This document shows, piece after piece, positions 1-6,570 of a stretch of DNA of 6,797 nt. A model generated the notes under the pieces. That model saw only the letters and a program-made list of their open reading frames with translations. It was not told where the DNA came from and made no database searches. How positions within the stretch are numbered: position 1 is the stretch's first letter; each line of letters starts with the position of its first letter. Position numbers and translations under genes: made by a program. The DNA is taken from contig DASVWG010000104.1 of assembly GCA_036389695.1 (NCBI GenBank), forward strand, positions 1-6,797. The letters run 5' to 3'. The DNA comes from JALZHR01 sp036389695. Its GTDB lineage: Bacteria > Acidobacteriota > Blastocatellia > Pyrinomonadales > Pyrinomonadaceae.

Positions 1-1
1 T

Positions 2-439
2 TTTTCAGAAACCGCTCTCGCGATTGCCAGAGAAAATTCAGCGAAAACAAATAATTCCGTTAAATATTATTGCCAATCCGTATTTGATTTCGACTATTCC
101 GGTAAACACTATGATTTTATATATGATTCGGGTTGTTTTCATCATATAGCGCCTCATCGAAGACCGGATTTTCTTTCAATTATCCGGCGCACGCTTAAAC
201 CCGGCGGAACTTTTGCAATGGTTTGCTTTGCTCCGGGCGGCGGTTCGGATTATTCGGATTTAGAAGTTTACGAAAAAAGAAGCCTGGGCGGAGGCTTGAG
301 TTTTACGGAAGAATCTTTGGAAAAAATCTTTTCCAGTCAATTTCATAATATTCAAATCCGCAGAATGAAAGAGCTTCCGGAAAGCAGCAAAGTATTCGGA
401 AAAGATTTTCTTTGGGCAGTTAAGATGGAAAAAAAATAA
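2..439 (+). CDS. Class I SAM-dependent methyltransferase, C-terminal part (5' truncated by window)
   Basis: The frame is open from the first bases of the window to a TAA at 437-439, giving 145 visible residues; the start and the SAM-binding glycine motif lie to the left. An internal ATG at 218 is not the true start, because the homologous-looking sequence continues upstream of it. Visible motifs are YDFIYDSGCFHH (the region after strand beta-4, where this family carries the D-x-G-C-F-H signature) and LKPGGTFAMVCF (the strand after helix D, typical of Rossmann-fold methyltransferases). A C-terminal FLWAV strand follows. The pattern resembles the cytoplasmic thiopurine/TehB-like small-molecule methyltransferase group; the substrate cannot be told. 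Codon use is AT-rich compared with the next genes. It ends 44 bp before the next co-directional gene, so the two could be co-transcribed. Confidence is high for the methyltransferase fold and low for substrate. Confidence 0.85.
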   Translation, partial: FSETALAIARENSAKTNNSVKYYCQSVFDFDYSGKHYDFIYDSGCFHHIAPHRRPDFLSIIRRTLKPGGTFAMVCFAPGGGSDYSDLEVYEKRSLGGGLSFTEESLEKIFSSQFHNIQIRRMKELPESSKVFGKDFLWAVKMEKK

Positions 440-483
440 CAAAATATTTTATGGCTTAAAAATATCCGTTAAAAGGAAATATT

Positions 484-972
484 ATGTTTGTATCCAAATC
501 AACCACGTCATTTTTGGTTCTTTTCATTTTGTTTTGCGGCTGCGCGGCGATAAACGCGCAGCAAGCGCCGGATTCCGAAATGACAAAAGTGCGCCGGGCG
601 ATTGATGCCGGTAATGCCGTCTGGGTCGCGGCGTGGGCAAAAGGCGACGCCGCGATGCTGCCCGACACATTCACGCCGGACGGAAAGGAATTCGTCGCGG
701 GCGGGAAAATTTATAAAGGGCGCAAAGAAATTCTCGCCCTGATGCGCGATTCGATGCAAAAGCGCGGCGGGAAAGCGAAGCTCACGGTGACGACGACCGA
801 TGTTTGGCTCGACGGCGACAACACGGCTTACGAAACAGGCACGGCGGTTTATGAATTTACAATCGGCGGTCAGCCGCAAACATTGGAGCGGCGATATTTT
901 ACCGTTTGGAAAAGACAGTCAAAACGCGGCGCGTGGAAAATCTACTTAAACACGGGCGTCGCCAAACAGTGA
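484..972 (+). CDS. Exported NTF2/SnoaL-like (DUF4440-type) protein
   Basis: This is a 162-residue protein. Residues 1-25 form a signal peptide: Lys5, a hydrophobic run FLVLFILFCGCAA, then a likely signal peptidase I site after INA (residue 25). Cys18 and Cys20 do not fit a good lipobox, so a lipoprotein is less likely. The mature part starts with a helix (VRRAIDAGNAVWVAAWAKGD, 36-55) and has the order helix, TFTPDG, GRKEI and then beta strands ending in RYFTVWKR and AWKIYLNTG. This matches the cone-shaped alpha+beta NTF2 fold of DUF4440/SnoaL-like proteins, which are small and often bind or turn over small ligands; no catalytic set is recognisable, so function is unknown. A good ribosome binding site (AAGGAA, about 473-478) sits about 6 bp before the ATG. 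Codons are GC-rich, in contrast with the preceding methyltransferase. Its 3' end faces the convergent gene at 1062-1670. Confidence 0.82.
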   Translation: MFVSKSTTSFLVLFILFCGCAAINAQQAPDSEMTKVRRAIDAGNAVWVAAWAKGDAAMLPDTFTPDGKEFVAGGKIYKGRKEILALMRDSMQKRGGKAKLTVTTTDVWLDGDNTAYETGTAVYEFTIGGQPQTLERRYFTVWKRQSKRGAWKIYLNTGVAKQ

Positions 973-980
973 ATGACGCG

Positions 981-1056
981 GTTCGGGAAGAAATTAATAC
1001 CTTGAAAAGATTGGAATCTAATTTCTAACCCGCGGGCTGTCAAATTATTCCCGAAC
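981..1056. repeat. Inverted repeat between convergent genes
   Basis: GTTCGGGAA at 981-989 and TTCCCGAAC at 1048-1056 are perfect 9-bp complementary arms. Pairing can be extended inward to 13 of 15 positions (981-995 with 1042-1056). The roughly 46-bp loop contains a further 8-bp palindrome CCCGCGGG at 1029-1036. It fills most of the 89-bp gap between the stop codons of two convergent genes, the usual site for a bidirectional terminator. The loop is long and neither side has a proper U-tract, so an intrinsic terminator is not proven. Confidence 0.4.
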
Positions 1057-1061
1057 AAATA

Positions 1062-1670
1062 TTAATCTTTAATTCGCGTGTCGGTCGCAATCCAGTTTAC
1101 TTCCCAGGTCTTGCCGCCGTCATCCGAAAACGCCTGTTCAAAACGGCAGGAATCCGGAGTGATGTCCGAGATGACGAATCGAACCAGAATGGCTCGCCCG
1201 TTTAATGTTTCCCGGTTGTAAAACTCGCCGCGCCCGTTTTTAAACTCGCCGATTGTCGGCACAGCCATCACGCCGCTTTTGATGTTGGCAAAATTAAGAC
1301 TCCATTGCCGGGATTCGGGATTATATAAACGCAAGCTCAAGGCTTTGATGCTGCCTGCCGAACCGGAAACGTCGAGTTCCACGAGATTGGCATTTCCGTC
1401 CCAAACCTTTCTGACAACCGTCGTTCCTTCATACTCGACCCATTTTGTCGAGCCGGTTAAAGGATTCAGAAGCCTCTTCAGGCGAGTTTTCCAGGTGCCG
1501 ATTTCAAAGTCAAAATCACGTTGTCCATCCCTCGCGGGTGAAACTTGAGAGATATTTTTTGCCGCGTCTGATTTTTGCTGCGCAATTGCCGGAAACGGCA
1601 CCAGCAGGACGACGACCAAAATACTAACCGGCAGCGAAACGATTGTCTTTAATAAAATTGTTTTTCTCAT
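1062..1670 (-). CDS. Exported DUF1579-like protein of unknown function
   Basis: This is a 202-residue protein read on the minus strand from ATG (1668-1670) to TAA (1062-1064). Residues 1-30 are a classical signal peptide: Arg2, Lys3 and Lys8, a hydrophobic core VSILVVVLLVPF, then AIA (28-30) before Gln31, fitting signal peptidase I. The mature domain opens with FDFEIGTWK (53-61), the 'FDF.iGTW' opening typical of DUF1579-like and related lipocalin-like beta-barrel proteins. It continues with strands such as LSLRLYNPESRQWSLNFA and closes with FEQAFSDDGGKTWEVNWI. Such proteins occur often in Acidobacteriota, Bacteroidota and other soil bacteria, and no reaction is established. No convincing Shine-Dalgarno sequence precedes the ATG, but it is the only Met in the N-terminal region and gives a complete signal peptide. 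It has no evident partner among the neighbours. Confidence 0.8.
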   Translation of the reverse strand: MRKTILLKTIVSLPVSILVVVLLVPFPAIAQQKSDAAKNISQVSPARDGQRDFDFEIGTWKTRLKRLLNPLTGSTKWVEYEGTTVVRKVWDGNANLVELDVSGSAGSIKALSLRLYNPESRQWSLNFANIKSGVMAVPTIGEFKNGRGEFYNRETLNGRAILVRFVISDITPDSCRFEQAFSDDGGKTWEVNWIATDTRIKD

Positions 1671-2245
1671 AATTAAATGTCGTTGATTGTTTTGGCAACA
1701 TCCTTATTTTTTCGGCAGCAAAAAGGATTTCCCGGTCGGATAAATAACGATGAAAAAATTTCTCTTTCCGATAACTAAAATACGAACAATTTTATAGCTA
1801 AACAGGCTCGCTTCAAGTGCCAGTTTAAAACGAAACTACCAGACCATTCAGCCCGTTAGTTTATGAACGAAATCAGCAGCAATAAGTTGAAGCCGTAAGT
1901 CTTTGATTTCAGGTAAAAGCCAATGACAATTTATGCGCGAATTCACATCGATATTGTCAATTAACCCATAAGCTGTCATCGTGGATGAAAATTAATGCCT
2001 AAAGTGAAATTCTTAACGCATAAAATGAAAATTGGAAGGGATATACAATTATGAAAGTGAGGATGTGCGCGATAATAAACCCGTCTGTCTTTCCTGACGC
2101 CCGACTTTTGAGCGATAGCCGATTACCCGATGTCCGCTCTCTTTTTTATACCGGAAACTTTTAATTTACGGATTTGCGAGACCGGACGAATAGTTATTTA
2201 CTTTGATTATTACCGGTTTTGTAGGTAAATATACTCTGAGTAAGT
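1671..2245. other. 575-bp AT-rich intergenic spacer
   Basis: This spacer lies between the divergent genes at 1062-1670 (-) and 2246-4348 (+), so it must carry the promoters of both. I see no long reading frame, tRNA-like cloverleaf, IS end or repeat array. Two short frames are present. One is a 43-codon frame on the minus strand at 1848-1979 (ATG to TGA). The other is a 37-codon frame on the plus strand at 2051-2164, preceded by GGAAGG about 10-12 bp upstream. Neither is recognisable as a protein, so neither is called as a gene. A perfect -35-like TTGACA occurs on the minus strand (1955-1960) without a well-spaced -10. TATACT at 2230-2235 is -10-like but lies only 10 bp before the ATG at 2246. 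Confidence 0.7.
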
Positions 2246-4348
2246 ATGCCGCATAAAAAAATTCGAATCATTCCACTGACAATTCTGCTGCTGCTGGCGA
2301 CGTTTGTCCCGCTGCCGGCGCAGGACCGGCAGCCTTTGCTTTTGACGGCAGACGACGTGGCGAACGGTAAACAAGTCTCGCTCGACAAAATGCCGTGGAA
2401 ATATCAGCCGGGCGACGCCGCCGCCTTTGCGGAAAAGGATTTTGACGACAGCAGCTGGAAAGAAGTCGCCAACGACGAAATAAACGGCGACCCCGCCGAA
2501 ACACTGGATAACTGGGACGGGCGGGCGTGGTTTCGGCTGCAGCTGCACGTTGACGAATCGCTCGTCGGAAAACCGCTGGCGGCGCGGACGTGGCATTGGG
2601 GCGCGTCGGAAATTTATTTAAACGGAAAGCTCGTCCAATCCTTCGGCGTGATAAACGCCGACGGCGGCGATACGGAATACAATCCGCGCGGGCTTTTTTT
2701 TCCAATCGTGTTTGAAAACGCCGGGGCGCAGACGTTTGCCGTGCGCTACTCGTTTCAGGCGATGAGCGATTTAACGAGCGGGCAGGCGGCTTGGCTGCTG
2801 CGCGGCGGGACTCGCCCGGGTTTTCTCATTTCGCTGAGCGACGCGCGCGACCTGTCGCTCAGACAGGAAATCCGCACTCAATCCGAACGTAAGGAATATA
2901 TTTTCATAGGGCTGCTCTGGTCGCTCGCGCTCGTCCATTTTCTGCTGTTTATTTTTTACCGCGAGGCGCGCGGCAATCTTTTTTACAGTTTGTTCGTCCT
3001 CGGTCTCGGTCTGACCATCTGGCTGACGAATCTGGGAAATACGGCGCATTTCGGAGCAGTTCTCTATCTGCTGCGCGACATTTTGAGAATCAACGTGCAG
3101 TCGCTGGCGATTCTGGCTCTCGTCGCGTTTCTCTACGTCGAATTCATGACGCGCTTTTCCCGAATTTTCTGGATTTTGTGCGCGTTGTGGGCGGTCGTCA
3201 TCGTATTGCAATGGGCGAGATTCCGGACGGACTTTGACTACACTTTGCTGATGCTCGTCGTTTCGCTCGCCGAAGCGCTGCGAATAATGATTATTGCCTT
3301 GCGGCGGCGACACGACGGAGCCTGGATAATTGCGGCGGGCATCGCGTTTCTCGCCGTCGGAATCATCTTTAACATCGCCGCCGAGCGAAAGTTTCTGCTG
3401 GTTTCGCGCTGGGTTTACGATTTGAATTTATACTCGGCGGTCTTGAGCGTGCCGCTGACGGTCTCGCTCTATCTGGCGCGAAATTTTGCGCGCACGAATC
3501 GGCATCTGAAGGCACAGCTCACGCAGGTGCAGGAATTATCCGCCAAACAATTGGAACAGGAACGCGCCGCCGCCGAATTGCAGCTGGCGCACGAGCGCGA
3601 AAAAGCGGAGAACGAACGCCGCGCCAAAGAACTGGAAGAAGCGCGACAGTTACAGCTTTCAATGCTGCCGAAAAAGCTGCCTCGACTGCCGAATCTGGAA
3701 ATCGCCGCGTATATGAAACCGGCGACCGAGGTCGGCGGCGATTATTACGATTTTCACGTCTCGGAAGACGGCGCTTTAACCATTGCGGTCGGCGACGCGA
3801 CCGGGCACGGTTTAAAAGCCGGTTCGGTCGTCACGGCGACGAAAAGCCTTTTTAACGCTTTTGCCGACGAGCCGGACATCACGCGCATTTTCCAGAAGAC
3901 CTCCGCCGCGCTGAAAAAGATGAATCTGCGCGGATTGTTTATGGCGATGGCGATGCTGAAAATCAAGGAGCAGCGCGCGGAAATCGGCATCGCCGGAATG
4001 CCGCCGGTTTTGATTTACCGGAGCGAAACGAAACGCGTCGAAGAAATCGGCATCAAGGCGTTACCGCTCGGCGCGATGGCGAAATTCGTCTATCAAAAAC
4101 AGGAGATACTGCTTTCAAAAGGCGACTGTCTGTTGATGCTGAGCGACGGTTTTCCCGAAATGTTTAACCCGGCGGGCGAAATGCTCGGTTTTGAAAAAGC
4201 CGCTGAAATCCTGCCGCAAATCTTCAATGCCGCGCCGCAGGAAATTATCGATTATCTGGTTAAATCCGGCGAAAGCTGGGCGAACGGCAGACCGCCCGAC
4301 GACGACGTGACTTTTGTCGTCGTCAAAGTCGTCGAAACACTGGATTGA
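2246..4348 (+). CDS. Membrane receptor-like SpoIIE/RsbU-family PP2C phosphatase (copy 1)
   Basis: This 700-residue protein should dephosphorylate a phospho-Ser/Thr STAS-domain anti-anti-sigma factor in response to an extracytoplasmic signal. Residues 1-26 are a signal peptide ending PAQ. Residues about 30-200 form a periplasmic jelly roll like the GH2/galactose-binding fold (WKYQPGD, DFDDSSW, WFRLQLHV, GASEIYLNGKLV). Some seven hydrophobic helices follow between about 218 and 411, a 7TM-DISM-like arrangement. A charged coiled coil spans about 412-470. The PP2C domain (about 476-697) keeps its metal-binding acids: Asp499 in GGDYYD, Asp517 in GDATGHG, Asp634 in SDG and Asp686/Asp687 in DDDVTF, so it should be active. 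The start is fixed: an in-frame TGA lies at 2237-2239 and no better start is near. The ribosome binding site is weak (GAG at 2238-2240). A paralogue follows after 45 bp and a STAS gene after that. The jelly roll suggests a carbohydrate-like ligand, but that is inference. Confidence 0.93.
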   Translation: MPHKKIRIIPLTILLLLATFVPLPAQDRQPLLLTADDVANGKQVSLDKMPWKYQPGDAAAFAEKDFDDSSWKEVANDEINGDPAETLDNWDGRAWFRLQLHVDESLVGKPLAARTWHWGASEIYLNGKLVQSFGVINADGGDTEYNPRGLFFPIVFENAGAQTFAVRYSFQAMSDLTSGQAAWLLRGGTRPGFLISLSDARDLSLRQEIRTQSERKEYIFIGLLWSLALVHFLLFIFYREARGNLFYSLFVLGLGLTIWLTNLGNTAHFGAVLYLLRDILRINVQSLAILALVAFLYVEFMTRFSRIFWILCALWAVVIVLQWARFRTDFDYTLLMLVVSLAEALRIMIIALRRRHDGAWIIAAGIAFLAVGIIFNIAAERKFLLVSRWVYDLNLYSAVLSVPLTVSLYLARNFARTNRHLKAQLTQVQELSAKQLEQERAAAELQLAHEREKAENERRAKELEEARQLQLSMLPKKLPRLPNLEIAAYMKPATEVGGDYYDFHVSEDGALTIAVGDATGHGLKAGSVVTATKSLFNAFADEPDITRIFQKTSAALKKMNLRGLFMAMAMLKIKEQRAEIGIAGMPPVLIYRSETKRVEEIGIKALPLGAMAKFVYQKQEILLSKGDCLLMLSDGFPEMFNPAGEMLGFEKAAEILPQIFNAAPQEIIDYLVKSGESWANGRPPDDDVTFVVVKVVETLD

Positions 4349-4361
4349 AAACTTCACAGGT

Positions 4362-4402
4362 ATGAAAATAAACCGGATGAAAAAATAAACCGAATGAAAA
4401 AT
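4362..4402 (+). repeat. Short tandem repeat spanning the start of the second phosphatase gene
   Basis: There are two and a half imperfect copies of the unit ATGAAAA(AA)TAAACCGR: 4362-4376 (15 bp), 4377-4393 (17 bp) and a partial copy from 4394 that supplies the start codon of the following gene. Each copy begins with ATG. The first ATG opens an 8-codon frame ending in TAA at 4386-4388, five bases before the real start at 4394. The true start has no Shine-Dalgarno sequence close by; the nearest AGG is at 4358-4360. Confidence 0.6.
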
Positions 4403-6484
4403 TATTTCCTGCCGCAAATTATCCTTGTATTTGTAATTCTTGCGCTCGCGCCGGTTTTCACCGCCGTTCAGCAGCAGCAGACCGGCGCAGCCGAGCCTCT
4501 GGTCATCACCAAAGACAGTTTCAACAACAATCAAAGCGTCACGATTGACCAGCGCAAATGGAAATACCGCGCGGGCGACGATTTTGAATGGGCGGCGGCT
4601 GAGCTGGACGATTCGAGCTGGGACGAGCTGGAAAATTCAAGTATCAACCGGCAGTCTCCGCCGCCGAGCGGCTGGAACGGACGCGGTTGGTTCAGGCTTC
4701 ATTTTCGAGTTGACGAAGCGATGGCGGGCAAACCCGTAGCGCTCGAAGGCAGGCAATTCGGCGCGTCGGAAGTTTATTTAAACGGGCAGCTCGTCGCGAA
4801 ATTCGGCGAAATCAAAGAACAGGGCGAAATCGAATACAATCCGGCTTACATTCCGGTTCCGGTCGAATTTCGCGCGGGCGAAAATGTGCTGGCAGTCAGA
4901 TACTCGGCGCAGGTTTTGGCGGAAACCGGCACCGTGCGCGGCGCGTGGCTGCGAAACGGCGACATCAGACCGGCTTTTTCTTTTCAGTTTGACGACATCG
5001 AAGACTTTAAAACTACAATCGAAAATTACAGCGACGCCGTCGCCAGGCGCCCGACAATATTTTATACCGGCGTGCTGATGGCTCTCGGGCTGCTGCATCT
5101 GTTGATGTTTTTGTTTTACCGGGTCGAGCGCGCCAATTTGTTTTACAGCATTCACGCTTTCGCTTTCGGCTGTCACTTGATTTGCGTCAATAATTTTTCG
5201 TTCGGTCATTGGGGAACGATTCCGAACATCATCCTTATGCTGCTCAATATGCTGATGCTGGGAGCATTGTTCGTCGCCCTGCTCGCCTTTCTTCACGTCG
5301 CTTTTGAGCGACGGCTCGGCACGGCTTTCTGGCTGGTTTTCGGTTTGTGGGCGGCGGCTGTCGCAGTCAATATTATTCTCCTGCGCCGCTTTAGCTGGCT
5401 GCCGTTTCTGACCAGCGCCGCCACTTTCGCCACCTTTTCTTTCAGCATTTATCTGCTCGTGCAGGCGCTGCGCGAAAAACGTCCCGGCGCGCGGATTCTG
5501 ATGGGCGGCGTCCAGCTTTTCGCCGTCGCGCTTTTCATTGTTCTGCTGCGTATCGCAAACGTTTTAAATTTTTCATTTGCATATTATTTTTTCATCGAGA
5601 TTTTTATTGTGCTCTCGATTCCGGTGGCAGTTTCGATTTTTCTCGCCCTCAATTTTGCGCGCACCAGCCGGAATCTAAACGAGCGTTTAGAGGAAGTCAG
5701 GCAACTTTCCGCCCGGCAAATCGAGCAGCAGCGGCGTGAAGCGGAACTGCGCGCCGAAAACGAGCGGCGCACCAAAGAGCTGGAAGAAGCCAGGCAGCTT
5801 CAGCTTTCGATGCTGCCCTCAAAACTGCCTAGGCTGCCGAATCTGGAAATAGCGGCGTATATGAAGCCCGCCACGGAAGTCGGCGGCGATTACTATGATT
5901 TTCACGTTTCCGAGGACGGAACTTTAACTTTGGCGGTCGGCGACGCGACCGGACACGGGCTCAAAGCCGGAACGCTGGTTTCCGTAACGAAAGGGCTTTT
6001 TAACAATCTGGCGTCCGCGCCGGATATTTCCGCGACGCTCAATCAGATGTCGCGCTCGCTCAAGATGATGAATCTGCGCGGGCTGTTTATGGCGCTCACG
6101 CTGCTCAAATTCAAGGACAACGATTTGCTGGTTTCCGCCGCCGGAATGCCTTCGGTTTTAATTTATCGCGCGGAAAGCGGCGCGGTTCAGGAAATCAGCC
6201 TTCGCGCGCTGCCGCTCGGCAGCGTGACCAGATTCCGATACAGCGAACAACAATTCTCGCTGGCTTCGGGCGACGTCGTGCTGCTGATGAGCGACGGTTT
6301 TCCCGAGATGTTCAACCCGGCGGGCGAAATGCTCGGTTTTGAAAAAGCCGCCGAAATCCTGCCGGAAATCGCCGCCGGCGCGCCGAACGAAATCATCGAC
6401 CGGCTCGTCCGCATCGGTCACGAGTGGGCTGGCTCAAGACCGGCAGACGACGATGTAACTTTCGTCGTTTTGAAAATCGTTTGA
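4394..6484 (+). CDS. Membrane receptor-like SpoIIE/RsbU-family PP2C phosphatase (copy 2)
   Basis: This 696-residue protein is a tandem paralogue of the preceding gene with the same architecture. It has a signal peptide (1 to about 24), a periplasmic jelly roll (about 35-200; WKYRAGDD, LDDSSW, WFRLHFRV, GASEVYLNGQLV), about seven membrane helices (about 221-420) and a coiled coil (about 421-470). The PP2C domain (about 476-696) carries Asp499, Asp517, Asp634 and Asp686/Asp687 in the same motifs and at the same residue numbers as copy 1. From residue 461 on, the two align without gaps at about 69% identity by hand count; the membrane region is far less alike. Its coiled coil is exactly seven residues shorter. 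ATG 4394 is the first start in this frame after the upstream gene's stop, but it has no good ribosome binding site and lies in a short tandem repeat. It should act on the same kind of phospho-STAS partner, plausibly the product of the gene at 6571. Confidence 0.93.
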   Translation: MKNYFLPQIILVFVILALAPVFTAVQQQQTGAAEPLVITKDSFNNNQSVTIDQRKWKYRAGDDFEWAAAELDDSSWDELENSSINRQSPPPSGWNGRGWFRLHFRVDEAMAGKPVALEGRQFGASEVYLNGQLVAKFGEIKEQGEIEYNPAYIPVPVEFRAGENVLAVRYSAQVLAETGTVRGAWLRNGDIRPAFSFQFDDIEDFKTTIENYSDAVARRPTIFYTGVLMALGLLHLLMFLFYRVERANLFYSIHAFAFGCHLICVNNFSFGHWGTIPNIILMLLNMLMLGALFVALLAFLHVAFERRLGTAFWLVFGLWAAAVAVNIILLRRFSWLPFLTSAATFATFSFSIYLLVQALREKRPGARILMGGVQLFAVALFIVLLRIANVLNFSFAYYFFIEIFIVLSIPVAVSIFLALNFARTSRNLNERLEEVRQLSARQIEQQRREAELRAENERRTKELEEARQLQLSMLPSKLPRLPNLEIAAYMKPATEVGGDYYDFHVSEDGTLTLAVGDATGHGLKAGTLVSVTKGLFNNLASAPDISATLNQMSRSLKMMNLRGLFMALTLLKFKDNDLLVSAAGMPSVLIYRAESGAVQEISLRALPLGSVTRFRYSEQQFSLASGDVVLLMSDGFPEMFNPAGEMLGFEKAAEILPEIAAGAPNEIIDRLVRIGHEWAGSRPADDDVTFVVLKIV

Positions 6485-6570
6485 AAATGCGGGCGGCAAA
6501 TTTGTAATTCGTCGGCTTTATTCGCAAAATAAACTAAATTCGACTTTTTCGAGGGAGATAAAAACTTTTT

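Noticed and set aside
218..439. ATG at 218 as the start of a 73-residue gene
   Set aside because: The same frame is open back to the window edge and encodes clear methyltransferase sequence, so this is an internal methionine.
508..879. 123-codon minus-strand open frame across the NTF2-like gene
   Set aside because: It lies antisense inside a gene with a signal peptide and good ribosome binding site. Its Arg/Cys/His-rich composition is that of an antisense shadow of GC-rich codons.
1682..1699. Possible minus-strand promoter (TTGCCA, TTTAAT) for the DUF1579-like gene
   Set aside because: The spacer is only 15 bp and the -10-like element abuts the ATG, so transcription would begin inside the coding region.
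2203..2235. Possible sigma70-type promoter (TTGATT and TATACT) before the first phosphatase gene
   Set aside because: The spacing is 21 bp, too long, and the -10-like hexamer sits only 10 bp from the start codon. It would imply an almost leaderless transcript, so it is not called.
1671..2245. Insertion sequence, CRISPR array or tRNA in the spacer
   Set aside because: No terminal inverted repeats, regularly spaced direct repeats or cloverleaf pattern could be found by eye.
2771..3313. 180-codon minus-strand open frame inside the first phosphatase gene
   Set aside because: It is very rich in Gln, Arg and Glu without any fold-like pattern and mirrors the hydrophobic membrane segment on the other strand; it is an antisense artefact.
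4778..5296. 172-codon minus-strand open frame inside the second phosphatase gene
   Set aside because: It has the same polar, low-information composition opposite the membrane-helix region. The opposite strand has intact domain motifs.
6502..6530. Possible promoter TTGTAA / CAAAAT before the STAS gene
   Set aside because: Each hexamer matches the consensus at only 4 of 6 positions, which is expected by chance in an AT-rich gap.
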